Shown one piece after another: positions 35,231-48,200 of a stretch of DNA of 64,000 nt. The position numbers and the translations under genes were made by a program. Source of the stretch: Rotaria socialis (Eukaryota; Rotifera; Eurotatoria; Philodinida; Philodinidae). The notes below the pieces were generated by a model. That model did not search any database and was not told the origin of the DNA. It saw only the letters and a list, made by a program, of their open reading frames with translations. Within the stretch, counting starts at the first letter, position 1. Each line of letters starts with the position of its first letter. The stretch is taken from contig CAJNYU010000990.1 in assembly GCA_905331475.1 (NCBI GenBank), positions 62,001 to 126,000 on the forward strand, written 5' to 3'.

Positions 35231-36440
35231 GCATATAATGTTACATCATGCATGAAATGGACATAGGATGCATGTAGCTGGAAGAACTCATACTCACACA
35301 TGCAACATCCTGTTTTCTTCGAAAAAAAAATGCAACACACGGCAAATTACTCAGACTGTGTTGCGCCGTACATTGTTTCATCAGTGATTCGCAGAAAAAG
35401 TGAACTTGAGTATTTTATGCACCTACGTTTTCTCGGAATTTTACGCTGTCAAAAGACGAAGGCATATACTTGTGTAGATGAGTGTTTACAATGTAGCCTA
35501 GACATAGTAACTATTGTGCAGCGTGGTGCTTCGATCGACAAAGCATGGAAAGTAAACACCTATATAAAGCAGTATGCATACTGTGATTTTCTTCATTGTA
35601 CAGTGTTATTAATTCAAGAAAAAATTATGCGAACGATCACCCTTCTCAGTATTTTTCTCCTACTTGGCTCCACAGAAGCATATATATGCTATTGCTATTA
35701 TTACTACTCTAGCATGTCCTCTAGTACTTATGCGGGCACAACAACAGGATCATCAACCTGTAGAACCGGCTCTTGCGATTACAATTGTATGTCTGCCTAT
35801 TCGTCAACCTACGGTTCAAGCTACACATATTACGGGTACGTAAACTGCACTTTATGTTTTCCCTGAAGGAATTAAGATATACACTCATCATTCTCTTTTG
35901 TAGTACTTGTAGTGGCACACTGACAACACGAGCAATATCGGCTTTGGTATTGGCACTTTCTTCTATGACACTTCTCCGTCACCAACTATTCTAAAAGACC
36001 ATTATGAAAAAGGCATATCATCCTGCTTTTATATTAACTATTCCATCTAGATATCTTTGCTTTTTCTATACAACTCTTATTCAAAACATTTTAAAAAAAA
36101 TCGTTCATTCTCACACTATGAGAGTCATATTTGTAAGATTAAAGCGTATTTAGTGTGGTTTTAAAGAAGTTTCATATGAGCACACACATGCAGACACTTC
36201 TTTTTTGTGCTCCTTTCGAAACACTTGATGTGCATAGTAACTTTTGTTTCGTGCTCATGATTTCCGAGTTCGAAAGTAAAAACTTGTAGTGCATTCGTTT
36301 AACAGGAATTAAACCACATATTCTGTGTATGTGTGTGTGTGGGTAAGCATGTGGATAAAGAGAAGAATGACACCCACACCCTCACGTTCTTGTATTGCCT
36401 GAAGGTCGTGGTCATATTTTGAATGCAGAAGCTGATGCAG
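35056..36440. mobile_element. 1.4-kb unit bounded by ~100-bp inverted repeats, enclosing a small gene
   Basis: 35056-35155 (from ctgcatcagcttctgcattc through ttctctttatccacatgctc) is repeated in reverse complement at 36341-36440 with very few differences. The arms contain the telomere-like gagggtgtgggtgtc motif. Between them lies the small secreted-protein gene 35627-35994. This could be a non-autonomous transposon that captured a gene, or an inverted segmental duplication. No target duplication identified. Confidence 0.7.
35627..35994 (+). CDS. small secreted Cys/Tyr/Ser-rich protein
   Basis: Two exons: 35627-35835 and 35904-35994 (68-bp intron, frame kept), 99 residues. Signal peptide MRTITLLSIFLLLGSTEA. 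The mature part is Tyr/Ser/Thr-rich with cysteines arranged CYC, C-x4-C, C and C (YICYCYYYYSS; TCRTGSCDYNC). The C-terminus is hydrophobic (ISALVLALSSMTLLRHQLF) and could be a GPI signal or a membrane segment. I do not recognise the family; the spacing does not match a known toxin or Ly6 pattern that I can defend. It lies inside the 1.4-kb inverted-repeat unit and may travel with it. Confidence 0.6.
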
Positions 36441-36607
36441 ATGAGGTGTATGACAAGTATATCAAGGATGTTATCCCATTTGTCCTCAAACATGTCAGTA
36501 ATAATTAGTTGAAATAAGTCAGTTTTTATTTAAAATAGTTACATCAAACTTATGCTATATTCAAAAAATTCTGATTCAATCACATTTTCTTGTCTGAGAT
36601 GCATTCC

Positions 36608-36850
36608 CAGACTGTAAAAAAATTCACAGAATAATAAACGGAAAAAAACGTTTTTTTTATAGGGTATTTAACAAAAAAAGGGTTTATGAAAGTACAACAT
36701 ATCACAGAACCCTTTTTTTCCGCATATGACGAACATAATAAACGGTTTTTAGGTTGATGATTTAGAAAAAGGGTTTATCGGATTTTTCAAAAACGGAAAA
36801 AAAGCGTATGTGACACATTGCACTTTCATGAACCCTTTTTTTTACAGTGC
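36608..36850. repeat. A/T-run fold-back repeat
   Basis: aaaaaaagggtttatgaaagt near 36675 and its near-complement actttcatgaaccctttttt near 36825 form long arms. Further aaacggaaaaaaa/tttttttccg pairs lie between. Likely a degenerate MITE. Confidence 0.55.
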
Positions 36851-36922
36851 AGGTGCTCATTCTCTTTTGAGGCAAGACTATATGCAAAATGTAGAGTGTG
36901 AGTGGGTATCTTCTAATCAATG

Positions 36923-37105
36923 CAGGGACGACGCGAAGTAATAAAAGTATAGGGGGGTTACTTGAAAACGGGAGGTTTTTTTTCAAAAATCGGAGGAAAT
37001 CAATAAAAATCTCTTCTATTTTCTTCAAATCGGAGTAAACTTGAAACAAAAATTTCCAAAGTTGGAGGGGGGAACCCCCTCCCTCCCCCGTTCGCGCCGT
37101 CCCTG
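36923..37105. mobile_element. hAT-type MITE with 8-bp target duplication
   Basis: 183 bp. Ends are CAGGGACGACGCGAA and TTCGCGCCGTCCCTG (15-bp inverted repeat, one mismatch). Flanks are aatcaatg and aatcaacg (8-bp duplication, one mismatch). CAGGG termini plus an 8-bp duplication are classic for hAT. Confidence 0.85.
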
Positions 37106-37113
37106 AATCAACG

Positions 37114-38893
37114 ACATCTACACTCACACCTCGAAGATGTATACATCACAATGACAAAGTACAAAAGCAACATGTGCAAATGTGAAAGAATTGAAAAAAG
37201 ACGCCACTGCGCAGATTTTTTTGTCCTTCTTTCTGTTTTATTTTGTCGACAAAACGCAAAAAAAACAGGGAATTATTTTCTTGTCTCTATATTTATTTCA
37301 TGAAGAAAGGAAGTGTTGCTGTTAGTCATTTAGTGTATAAATGCATGCGACAATAAATTTCTTGTTATTTTTGAATGTATCGGCTTTTATTCATTGAAAA
37401 ATAGGAATCACTTTGTAAGTGTCTGAAAATTCTATAATAGCCATTGCCTTGAATTCATTCGAAGATTCTCAGTGTGAACAATGAAAATGGCAGATGGATT
37501 AGATTAAAATCTATCGTCTACCCATGAAATGGTGTTTCATCTTCGAAATGTGAAGATGTCATTTTAGCTTTAAAATATTTCAAATAAATAATAGTATTTG
37601 CTGAAGTATTCACTGAATAACTGTTCTACTCAAGTTTATTAAATACAAATGAATAATCATTGTGTATGATAAGTTGAGAAATACATTTGAAAAACTTTCA
37701 TTAATATCCACTAGTGTCTTTTTTGATATTTTTCATGCTGCTATCTTTTAAAAAATGTATTAAAATAGTTCTCGAATAAACATCGTAACACTGGCGTCAT
37801 CATGAGGAAGAAAAAGGTGAAAGAGACAGAACCAAAATGTTTTCTTTGTGTTATTCTATTAGTTCTACTTTTTCCTCATACGCGCAATCATGAAATAATT
37901 CATTTTCATGTTTAAAATTCTATTTGATCATCATATTCCGTTCTCTCCACTGTGGATTTTTCCCACTAAAATACCCACTGCTGTTTTATATATAGACTCA
38001 TGGTAACAGTAACATATATGATCAAATTTTCTTTGTATTTTTCTTGCAGCAACATTGTGCAACAATCTAACGTAAGAGAATTTTTATTCTTTTAAAATTT
38101 ATTTCATGGTCTAGAAATTAGATCATCACATTGCTACCTATCATATTGTCAGTACATGTTATATCTATTTCAGATTGTAAATCTTTCAAATATAATTCAT
38201 ACTCGATATTCATCTATTTTTTCATATAAAAGTAATTAATGTTTCTCTATAATGTAAAATGTTGTTATCAAGACTCCGGTTCTTGAGAACCAATTTTCAA
38301 ATTGATTGTTTTTGTCTTGTTGCTAATCTCATGTCTATACTGCACTATAAATTTGAAATCTCGAGCTTGTCAGTCTGTCGAGATATTCTCAGTAAAAGTA
38401 AAAGTAAAAGTAAAAGAACAACATTCTTCGATGATTCATTCAAAAAGAAACTGATTTTTCGAGAAAAAAAAAGAGAAAGTACATAACAAGTCTTGTAAAG
38501 TAACTTTCAGGCTATATGGATATATATAATTCATCTATTTATTTTATTTTCTCTCTCTGATCGTTTAGCAGAGGAGTAGTTTTACACAAAAATGTAGCTC
38601 CAGATGAAAACTGGTTTTCGAGCAGGATTTCGCCGAACTTAGTCTTATTATATATCATGCGACTCTTCTAAAGGCTGCTCAGAAAATGACGAGGAACGAT
38701 ATGTATTGCATAGTTTCTCTCTAAACTTGCTTTCATTTTTGTTTTTATGAACTGCACGATTAAATTGCAACTGATTCATAAATATGTATATCAGAATTTC
38801 GAATGAATAATCTACTTCGTCGTTTCTCTTGTTCTACAGTTTTAATTAATAGAGTTCGTTATTCTATAGGCTCTGACCCTCAACAAATAAAAC
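37114..38893. other. intergenic region upstream of the Argonaute gene
   Basis: AT-rich. Contains a short (gtaaaa)n run near 38395 and no recognisable gene. The Argonaute promoter is presumably in the last few hundred bases. Confidence 0.4.
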
Positions 38894-41800
38894 ATGCCAC
38901 GACGTAAAAATCGAAAAAGTAAGTTCCTAGGTTTCTATTCACGTCCGTACTACTGAACGTTTATTTCTTGATAATCTTTTCGTGTAGCTCGGATTGACCC
39001 GCAACAGTCAACAGTCAACAACAACAGTGAGCTTACAGATACGACATCTAATTCTATACCCTCATCATCAACAAATGAATCTCAAGCATCCCTGCCATCG
39101 CATACGTCTGCTGCACCTAAACAATCTTGTGATCTTCAAGTACCACTTCCACCTGAAGCATTGGCTGTGCTAACTTCGGCTTCAAGTGCTCGAGTACAGC
39201 CTCCATCTGAGGCGTCTGCTGCTCCAAAGTCTGCTTGGGGTGCTCGAGTACAACCTCCATCTGAGGCATCTACTGTGCCAAGTTCGGCTTCAAATGCTCG
39301 AGTACCACCTCCACTTGGAGTATCTGCTGTGCCAAAGTCTGTTTGGGGTGATCGAGTACCACCTACATCTGAACCACCTATTGTGCCAACTTCTGCTTCT
39401 ATTGCTAGTGAACCATCCCCACCTGAGGCGTCTGCTGTTCCAAAATCTGCTTGGGGTGCTCGAGTACAACCTCCATCTGAGGCATCTGCTGTGCCGAAAT
39501 CAGCTTGGAGTCATTCATCTCGAAGTTTTCATCCAAAAGAACGCTCTTCTAGTGCGCTACCAACGATGAACGAGTCGATGAGAAATTTGTCTGTGAACAA
39601 AACTACTACTTTGTCGAGAGAACCTCGTTCTGAAAGTGTTCTTCCAATGAAGCGTCGTCGATTATTATGCTCTGCAGTACCCGACACAGCTGTATTATGT
39701 CCAATTCGCCGTCCCGATGATGGTGGCTCGAGTGGTACAGCAATATCGGTGTACACTAATCACTTTCGTGTTGATATTGATGATGCGACTATCAATCAGT
39801 ATGATATCGACATCGTGATAGTTGATTCCAATGGTAAATCACGTCCAGCACGCAAAGATGACCGTTGGGAAACGATGCAACGTATTGCCAAAGAAAAGAA
39901 GAATTTCCCGCTTGCATGGTGAGTCTATTTCTTGTTTAAACAGGATTTCACCTATCTATATCTATATGACATTTCTTTTCTAGGTATGATGATGGAAAAA
40001 CATTGTACACTCGAGCGTTGTTGCCTGATTTAACAAAACCTATTGAAATTAAGATGAAGAAAGGCGATGAAGTAAAAACATTCCAATTGAACATCAAAAA
40101 TCTTGTACGACAAGACAAGATTCAAAACATCTTTGATTTTATTCAAAAGAACATCACGATTCGACCACGTGAAACAATTCGAATCATTGAGACGCTTTTC
40201 AAACAACGTGCTCGCAACGATCTTGTCTGTGTTCGAAATCAATTTTACAATAGAAATCAAATTCTTGATGATCTCCGTGAGTTTTTCTTTATTTGAAGCT
40301 TTCTGTACAGTATCTGTCGTTCCTTTTCTCATAGAGGATGGCCGTGGAATGGCAAAAGGTTTCTATCAAGCTTTATTTCTTACACGGTGTGGACCAACTC
40401 TGAATGTCAATTTAACATTCACATGCTTTTATATGCCATTGAACTTTGTTGACTTCGCTCGCAAATATCTACGAAAAGATATAACTGCGAATTTTACCGA
40501 ATACGAAGCAAAAATATTCAAAAAACTTATTCGAGATCTACTCAGTATGTTGATGTAATCTTTCGGATCTTTCACACATTTAAATGTTTTGTTTTTCAAA
40601 TATAGTTGAAACAGAACACACAGGTCGTACGATTCGCTATAAATTCCGTGGTTTTGGTCGTCCTGCCAATCAACTGATGTTCGCTCGTGGAAGAGTTGAT
40701 GAAGAATCAGCAGATGCAGGTATCCCAGAACAGATCAGTGTAGCCGATTATTTCGAGCAACAATACAAAAGAAAACTCGTCTATCCACATTTACCTTGTA
40801 TTGATGCCACAAACGGTATTAACAAGAGAGCAAACTGGCTACCAATGGAACTGGTTAAGGTTAGTTTCTTTGACAGAACATCGCATTACCTATAGGGAAT
40901 CAGGCGATTTCTTTGAATTTGAGTAGAGAAACGGAAAGTGGAATGCAATATAACATTTTTGATATAATTATGTGATTTGACTTTAGTTGGTCGAATGGCA
41001 ACGTTCTTTAAAACCATTAGATGCAACACAACGAGCTCGCGTTTCGAGCAAATCCATTATTAAACCATTGGAACGCTACAATCAAATTATGAATATTATG
41101 CAAGGACGTGATTTTGAAACGGATGTTCATCTAAAAGACTTAAATATTCGTGTACACAAAAACGAAATGCTCCAACTAAAAGGTATTTGCTCTGTTATTT
41201 TTTTGATCTCGTCAATTAATATTTGTCGATTTCTAAGCACGAATTATTGCACCTCCCGATATTCGATATCGTCATCGTCAAGATAAAGGAGAAGTGATTG
41301 AACATGTCGATGTTGGTAAATGGCGAATTAGCAATCGGTTTTATACAACACCCGAAATTAATAATTGCGGTATCATCTACTTTGGTCATACGCCTGATCA
41401 AGAAGTCAATGGCATTCTCAATAAATTCAGTTCTCAATTGCCAGAGGTAAAATCTATTTTCTTCCTTAAACTACAAATTTTTCATTGCGATCCTCTTAGT
41501 TACTGAAACACAAAGGAATTATAATTAGAACAAAATTAACTCCCATAATTAAAACGGCTACAAAAGAAGATATTGAAAACACTTTGACCGACGCTAGTCA
41601 AAAACATTGGCAATTAGCCATTGTTATTCTCAATTCTAATTCGGATCAAGTACATGATTATGTTAAACAATTAGGCAATCAAAAGTTAGGTTTAAGAACG
41701 CAGTGTGTCGACATGCAAGCGTTGAGGAGCAACATAAATAAACTACATATGTGTAAGTAACGACATGATCAGCATGTTATCTATTTGACATGCATTGATT

Positions 41801-43111
41801 GAAAACAAAACTATAATGAAAAATCGGATCTATATAATTTTAGATGTCGATAATCTTAGTCAGAAGATCAACGGAAAACTAGGTGGCATCAATAGTGTTG
41901 TCAATACTAAATTGGCTCTAAGTCATTCTTCCAGAGAAGATATTTTCATGTTCTTTGGAGCGGACGTAAGTGTTAATATAGATATCATTAGAGTAGGAAA
42001 TTTTGTAAACTTTATATTCAGGTAACTCATTCGACTTGCTCAACAGATCGTCCGTCAATAGCAGCAGTAGTTGCCTCACGGGATCCAACAAATACTCTTT
42101 ATGCTGCTCGAATTTGTGAACGTAAGTTAACGATTATTTGTTCACTACCGTTATCCAGGATTTTTTCCCTCTATCTCTAGAATATCCGAAAAAGGGTCGT
42201 TGTTCAGTGGAAATTATTAAAGAATTGGATCGAATGGTTGCTGATTTGCTTCAAGTATTTGCTCGTACATGTGGTGGTCGTCTCCCAAATAAAATCGTCT
42301 TCTATCGAGATGGTGTAGACGAAGGACAATATCAGAAAGTACTCGACAATGAAGTGAATAAAATTAAGAACGCTTGCCGAAGTAAGTGTTAATAAAAACA
42401 AAATATCCGATAAATATATCTATTTCTTCGTGTCAGTTGTGTATGGTGATCGGCCATTACCAAAATTAACTTTTATTGTCGTAAAGAAACGTCATAATAC
42501 GCGTTTCTTTCTATACGATGGCAAACAGACGATGAACGTTCAAGCGGGTACCGTGGTTGACCAAGATATTACTCATCCCTTTCAATTCGATTTCTATCTC
42601 TGCTCTCAAGCAGCAATGTAACTTTGATTCTTCCTATTTGTTTTCCTCTTCAATCAATTAACTATCAACTATTCTAGAATGGGCACATCACGACCTACTC
42701 TCTATCATGTTCTTCATGATGATATTGGTTTTAGCAGCGACGATGTTCAACGATTAACCTATTGGGTAAATTGAGCTTTAAATAAATTCAAACAAATAAT
42801 GATGAGATTTATTTTAGTTATGTCATACGGATATGCGTTGTACTAAATCAGTCTCGATTCCAGCACCTGTTCACTATGCTCATCTAGCTGCCTTTGGATC
42901 GCGTGCGTTAAACTTTGACGATGATCGTACGACAGACAAGTATGAACTTACATATTTTCATTAGAAAAAAAATAATTTACTGGCAAATATTTTTAGTGTT
43001 GATGATGATGATGGGGATGACGAACAACTTGAAAATTATTCAATCGATGATATTCAAACCAAATTAATGGTTCTTGATCCAAAAGTTGCCGATGATATGT
43101 GGTTCATATAA
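38894..43111 (+). CDS. Argonaute (AGO-like clade) with N-terminal W/WG repeats
   Basis: Small-RNA-guided silencing effector. Fifteen exons inferred: 38894-38918, 38988-39918, 39984-40276, 40335-40544, 40606-40859, 40987-41182, 41238-41446, 41500-41752, 41844-41965, 42022-42121, 42181-42381, 42437-42617, 42678-42765, 42818-42939, 42997-43111; 1099 residues. Order: a basic start (MPRRKNRK), a Ser/Pro-rich N-terminus with an 18-residue repeat (~60-185), N domain ([11 protein letters not shown]), PAZ (~417-560), MID, then PIWI. The catalytic triad looks intact: FFGAD831VTH, FYRD908GVDEGQY and PAPVHYAH1043L, so slicing is plausible. The end (DDMWFI) resembles the AGO hydrophobic C-terminus; an acidic run (DDDDGDDE) just before it is unusual. 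AGO rather than PIWI is judged from the PIWI-domain motifs and is fairly secure. Confidence 0.93.
39137..39515 (+). repeat. 54-bp coding repeat in Argonaute exon 2
   Basis: About seven 54-bp units encoding [22 protein letters not shown] peptides. Units with KSAWGARV or KSVWGDRV alternate with [12 protein letters not shown] units lacking Trp. Confidence 0.85.
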
Positions 43112-44388
43112 ATATTTGTCGTCGAAATAGATTCGACAAAACTTTCGCACGTTCTTTTATTAACCACGAGAACAATCAGTCATTCTATATTCTCCATCTG
43201 TTTGGCGTTTATTAAGAATGTGTTATTAAATTGCAAAATATAATTTGTTTTTACATATCCGAAAAGTAGAGCCCGTTGGATTCCGGTTCGACGTCAGAAA
43301 ATCATTTCACAGTAGTTCAGTTCTCATTCATTTTATTCAAAAATAGAAAAAGAAATCAATATAACTGAATCAAATGATTGTTCAATGAATGAAATAGCAT
43401 ACACTTGTATTAATCTACATCTTCATATTTGCATCGGAAACTATTCGCTAAGAGTTAGAGTCAATCAAAACGTGATTATAATAAAAGACTATAATCCAGT
43501 TTCCCTGATATATGTTTAGATACACTAGTCATCGATATAAATAATTGAAAAAAGGATCTTGCATTTGCGAGATTACTAAATTAAATTCCGATAAGAAAAA
43601 TTCATTAAAAATATTTGGATCCCAAACTTTGGAATTCAGTTCAGATCCGGATTTGGGTCCAAAAACGTTCAATAAAACGGGTCCGATTCTGAAAATCTCG
43701 GAATCAACGGGTTCTAGTGCGTACTCCCCTCATACTGCAAAGAATTTTGAAGTAGATGAAGTCTCACTTTTGTATCTCTTATTGAAAGTGCACCACATTA
43801 TTCAGACTGATCAGTAGGAACGAACCATTCAAATTAATTTAATATTATTGATTTAATGTTTTCATTAAGGGTTAATATTAAACTTAAATATGTCCTAGTA
43901 AAAATTTAATTCATTGGCTTAGGGCGCCCGCTCTAAAACAAAAAATTTTACTCAGCATTAGATCTCGATGAAGTTTATGTGGAAGATGTATTTCAAGTAT
44001 AATATCTCACAGTAAAAATTTCAGCTCGATACAATGAGTCTTCAAAACGTTAGCTAACGATTATTGGTGAAAATATACGTGCCCGGGCGTCCCAGATTTC
44101 TCAGCCATTTCAGATGTTAGGAAGCTCGGATTAGTTTTAAAATGTAACCAACAGATGTGGCTACAACATAACAGGGGCTGATTTTTCAATTTACCCCTAG
44201 TTTGGGTTATAGAAAACTTCTTCCGCAAATTCGGAAAAACTAGGGTTTTCTTCAGATCTTTTAGTTTTTAAAAAGCAACTGCGATAAAATTGGAAAATCG
44301 GACGCTGTTAAGTGGTAGCGCTTCATTTTGGCATCAACCCCAGTTTTCTACAGTTTAAATAGGTAGAGAAGTCTGGGACGCATGAATA
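43112..44388. other. intergenic, no recognisable gene
   Basis: Downstream of the Argonaute gene. No supported gene; the ORF at 43545-43817 is unrecognisable. Confidence 0.4.
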
Positions 44389-44519
44389 GGGGTATGACAG
44401 TTCTCAGATCTACGCTCAGATCAAATGAGCGAAAGAACTGTTCGAACAGTTCAGATCAGATCCTGTGAACTGTCTGAACAGTTCTTTTGAACGGAACTGA
44501 AACTGAACTGTCATACCCC
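44389..44519. mobile_element. MITE with GGGGTAT ends and TA duplication (copy 2)
   Basis: Ends are GGGGTATGACAGTTC and GAACTGTCATACCCC, flanked by TA at 44387-44388 and 44520-44521. The interior is rich in GAACTGTTC/cagatc palindromes. Same family as 18539-18673. Confidence 0.85.
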
Positions 44520-44859
44520 TACGTATGAAAGCGTAAAAATCAAAAATTCCCATTTTGAGAAAAACGCAAAATAAAGATTTTTGCTCTACAAGTTGATCTA
44601 AAACGATTATAGGAGTAATTTTCAACACATCAACAATTTAGACGCATCAAATAAATGCACATAACAATTTACAAAGCCATTTGTTTTTGTTGTCTCATGG
44701 ATCTATTACGACTACCAAAGTATCAATAAAAATCATTGGATTGAAAAAAAATCTATACAGTCATCTAAATCGGTATGCATCATGTAGAAGTAATAATCTC
44801 ATATTATCTTAATCACTTCCAGGCATGTTGTAGTCATCATGATTGATAGTTTTATTAAT

Positions 44860-45035
44860 AGTCAATTGATTCATTTAACATTAATATTAATGGTTTATGA
44901 AAAGATTAACCATTAATATTAATTTTTAATGTTTTCTGATAAAAGCATGATTCCTTAAGATTAATGATTAATGTTCCCATTAAAAATTAATATTAAAATT
45001 AAGTTTTTCGATTTAACCATTAATATTAAGTGATT
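44860..45035. repeat. AT-rich palindromic repeat (ttaatattaat)
   Basis: Multiple copies of attaatattaat and ttaacattaat on both strands produce a strongly self-complementary AT block. Confidence 0.5.
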
Positions 45036-45048
45036 AACACGTAGAAGA

Positions 45049-45125
45049 GGGTGTGGGTGTGATTCTTTCAATATTCTAGAAACCCACCCACACGCGTACC
45101 CACATCCCACACCCACACACCCGCC
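45049..45125. repeat. telomere-like inverted tract
   Basis: gagggtgtgggtgtgattc faces aacccacccacacgcg, acccacatcccacaccca over a ~20-bp AT loop. Confidence 0.7.
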
Positions 45126-45213
45126 GGAAACAGTGTTTCCTACGGGTTTTCGGCAGAAATTCACGGAATACTGCTTCAGGAATCATCGACCTGATTAGAT
45201 TTATAAAGTTACA

Positions 45214-48200
45214 TTAATGTTTTTTGATAATTTTCTTGGAAGTTGACAAATCTGATTCAAAAGCCGTTGATCTATTGAAATTGGATCCAGGAAGCGTTTC
45301 TTGTCGCCTTATTGAATTGTATGTTACAGAACCGACCTCATTATTTTCATCAAGTGCATTTAAAATATCTCTCCATTTCTGTAAATAACATCCGTTATTA
45401 TTGCATTGATTTTCCCATTCTTCTTTAGTTAAATCTTGATGTTTAGCCTTCTTACATCCTCCCATATTGCCAGAAATTTGCAATGTCTGATTACAACATA
45501 TGAATTTAAATCTTTGTTTACCTCGTTCATGCCGTTCTTTCTGTTCATTTGTAATATTAATATTTCTTAATAACTGTGCTTCTTCGGTAATTAAGGCTTG
45601 AATACCTGTTGATTGTGGAAACATTTTTAAGCTAATAGAGCTACAATCGTACACAAATCCATCATGATATACACATTGACCCATCTTGTTTTCTTGTTCC
45701 GTATAATTATTTTTACATTTTACACACAATAAATTTTGTTCAGATTGACGAAGTTGCTCTTCTTCTTCTTCAATCTCTTCTGGTAGACGAGTAAATTGAT
45801 GATCGCCACTACAAAATTGTCGATATAAATATGATTCACGAACGACAATAGCCGACCATTTTTCTTCAAGTTTGTCTAATTCTTCATCATCTTGTTCTCT
45901 GTTAGTAAAGGGTGTTTGACAATACGCATCACGAAATTTTTCTCTTATATAAATATTTACATTTTGATTAATCAAAGATACATTAGTCGAATTTCCTAAT
46001 GCTGCATATCCTTCACTTTTATTGACTCCAATAAGTGAATCAAGATCAAAGACAATCATTGAACGACGATATGAACTAGATTCTTCAACACGTTCTTTTA
46101 ATATTTCAAATTTTCTTTCTTCATTATAAGCACTTTCAGATAATAGTAGATTAAGATCTACTAATTGCAAAAGTTGAACATTTCTTGACTTTCCATAATA
46201 AACTAATCGTTCGATCAACTGTTTTAAATCAGTTTCTCTTTCAGTTAACGTATCTTGATAGACAATTTTCTCTTTTTCACCATTATTATGAGTAATTACA
46301 GCTTCGACATAAGCTTTTTTCTTTGACAGATTAATTAGAATTTTACCTGTATATACAGAATTACGTCTATTAGATAAGCCCCAAGGTTCAGCTGGACGTG
46401 TTTCATTTAAATTCCGAAGAAGTAGATCAGGTAAAGTCTCAGCACCAATCATAATACGATATTTTAAAGCAATTTCATGTGCATGTTCAAGAACAGTCCG
46501 ATAAACAATATGATAAGAACTATTAGTTCTTAAGACATTAATACAATGAGCAGTAATTGAGCGACGAAGTGCCCTAAAAAACGATTATTGTTTATTACAT
46601 CAAGTCTCTTCTTTGAATTAGTAACAAGAAAATATAAGAGACTTGAAATTGGTACATACCTTAGTGCTGCTCCACTGAAATTTGTTGTAGCCATAGCTAA
46701 ATCTTCAAGCATTGAAGGATTTAAATGCCAAGTTTTCATTCCAGATAATATTGCTTTTCGAGCATGTGATGAAGGGCGTCCAACAAAAAATTTGCCAGAC
46801 ATGCGACGCAAAAATGCCTCATCCATCATATGAATTCGATTTGTTGCACAAAAAAACATCAAATTACGAACATCTTTGATACCATCAATTACAGAAAGAA
46901 GAACACTAAGTTTCGATACATCTGAATGACTAGCATTATTTGTTCGTTTTGGTGCTAATGAATCGATTTCATCAATCGACACACAGCACATTAAGTAAGG
47001 TAATCGATGACATCTCATACAAATATCACTAATAATTCGTTCGGATTCACCTACTAATGGTCGATCTAATTCGCCAGCCGCAATCGGTGGCGTAACCATA
47101 TTGATACCTAAACGTGTTGACACTTTACTCATTATATCTGATTTACCAGTACCTTTAAATAAATATTTTGATGAGATTAAAATCAATCTTGTACTTTGTA
47201 AAGACTTACCTGGTGGACCATACATAATAAAGCCACGATTAGGTTTAATAAGATCACTATCACTACTCCTAGTTTTTCGACTTTGTAATGCTGTTTCGAT
47301 GTTGCTTATTAAATCATTTAATTGATTCCATTTAGTTCGAAGTTGATTTCGACTTGGTTGTAATTCATCCATCATGCTACGACAATTTACGATTTGTTGC
47401 TGAAGAGATGGCGAGCCTGTTTCATCTTGATTATCCCTTGAGTTAATTAAATTAGTCGTTGTTTGACGTGATGCGCTGGCTTTCAATTGCACAACTTTAT
47501 CATCGAGTTGATAGTATTTTCCCCCAAGTTCAGCCATTTCATCTTCAAGTTTGGCCTTTTCAATACGTAATAAAGTTTGTCTATTACTTAGATCGTTTTC
47601 TAATTGAATCCATTGTCTATCAGTGACTTCAATATCCTGTTCGACCATAGTCAAAGGTAAAAAGAAAGGTTTCATTTGATCAAATAGACCATCATCAGCA
47701 AATCCTTCGTTACGCATCTCTTCAAATGCAAGATCGACGCATTGAACATTAACCTGAGCCGGTTGAGGAATTCTCGCCTGTTGAAAGTATTCATCAAGCA
47801 TATAATGAAAATATAATTTGATTTGATGTAAATAAGCGATTAATTGTGATTTGGAAGGTAACTTTGGTCCTATATATAAGAATATGAATACTTAGAATTT
47901 AAGACAGTTTTGTTTACCTTGATCAATATCAGTTTTTGATTCGCTCGTTTTTTTCACTTCAACACGAAGTTGTTTTTCTCGATCAACATAAGACTTAAGA
48001 ATTTTTCGTGCATTTGTACTTAAACTTTTCATTTGTTCCCATTCAGTGAATTTTAAATTAGCTAAATGGGAATACGATCGAATATCTTCATTACGCAAAC
48101 CTTCAAGCCATCTTTCTGTATTTCCATTATTCTCTTTTTCGCAAATGTCATTTATAAATTTTTCTAATGACACAGTACTTGGTCGATCGATATTACCAAT

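Noticed and set aside
34975..35238. True chromosome end or telomere
   Set aside because: Tracts are degenerate, interrupted and flanked on both sides by unique genes and elements, so they are internal telomere-like sequence.
35300..35626. Upstream extension of the small secreted protein to 188 codons
   Set aside because: The internal ATG at 35627 gives a clean signal peptide; the upstream part has no such feature and overlaps the inverted-repeat arm region.
39186..39569. 127-codon alternative frame in Argonaute exon 2
   Set aside because: Shift-frame reading of the 54-bp repeat; the repeat length keeps any frame open.
46588..47325. Plus-strand ORFs within the AAA+ gene
   Set aside because: Antisense to exons with Walker motifs; no independent support.
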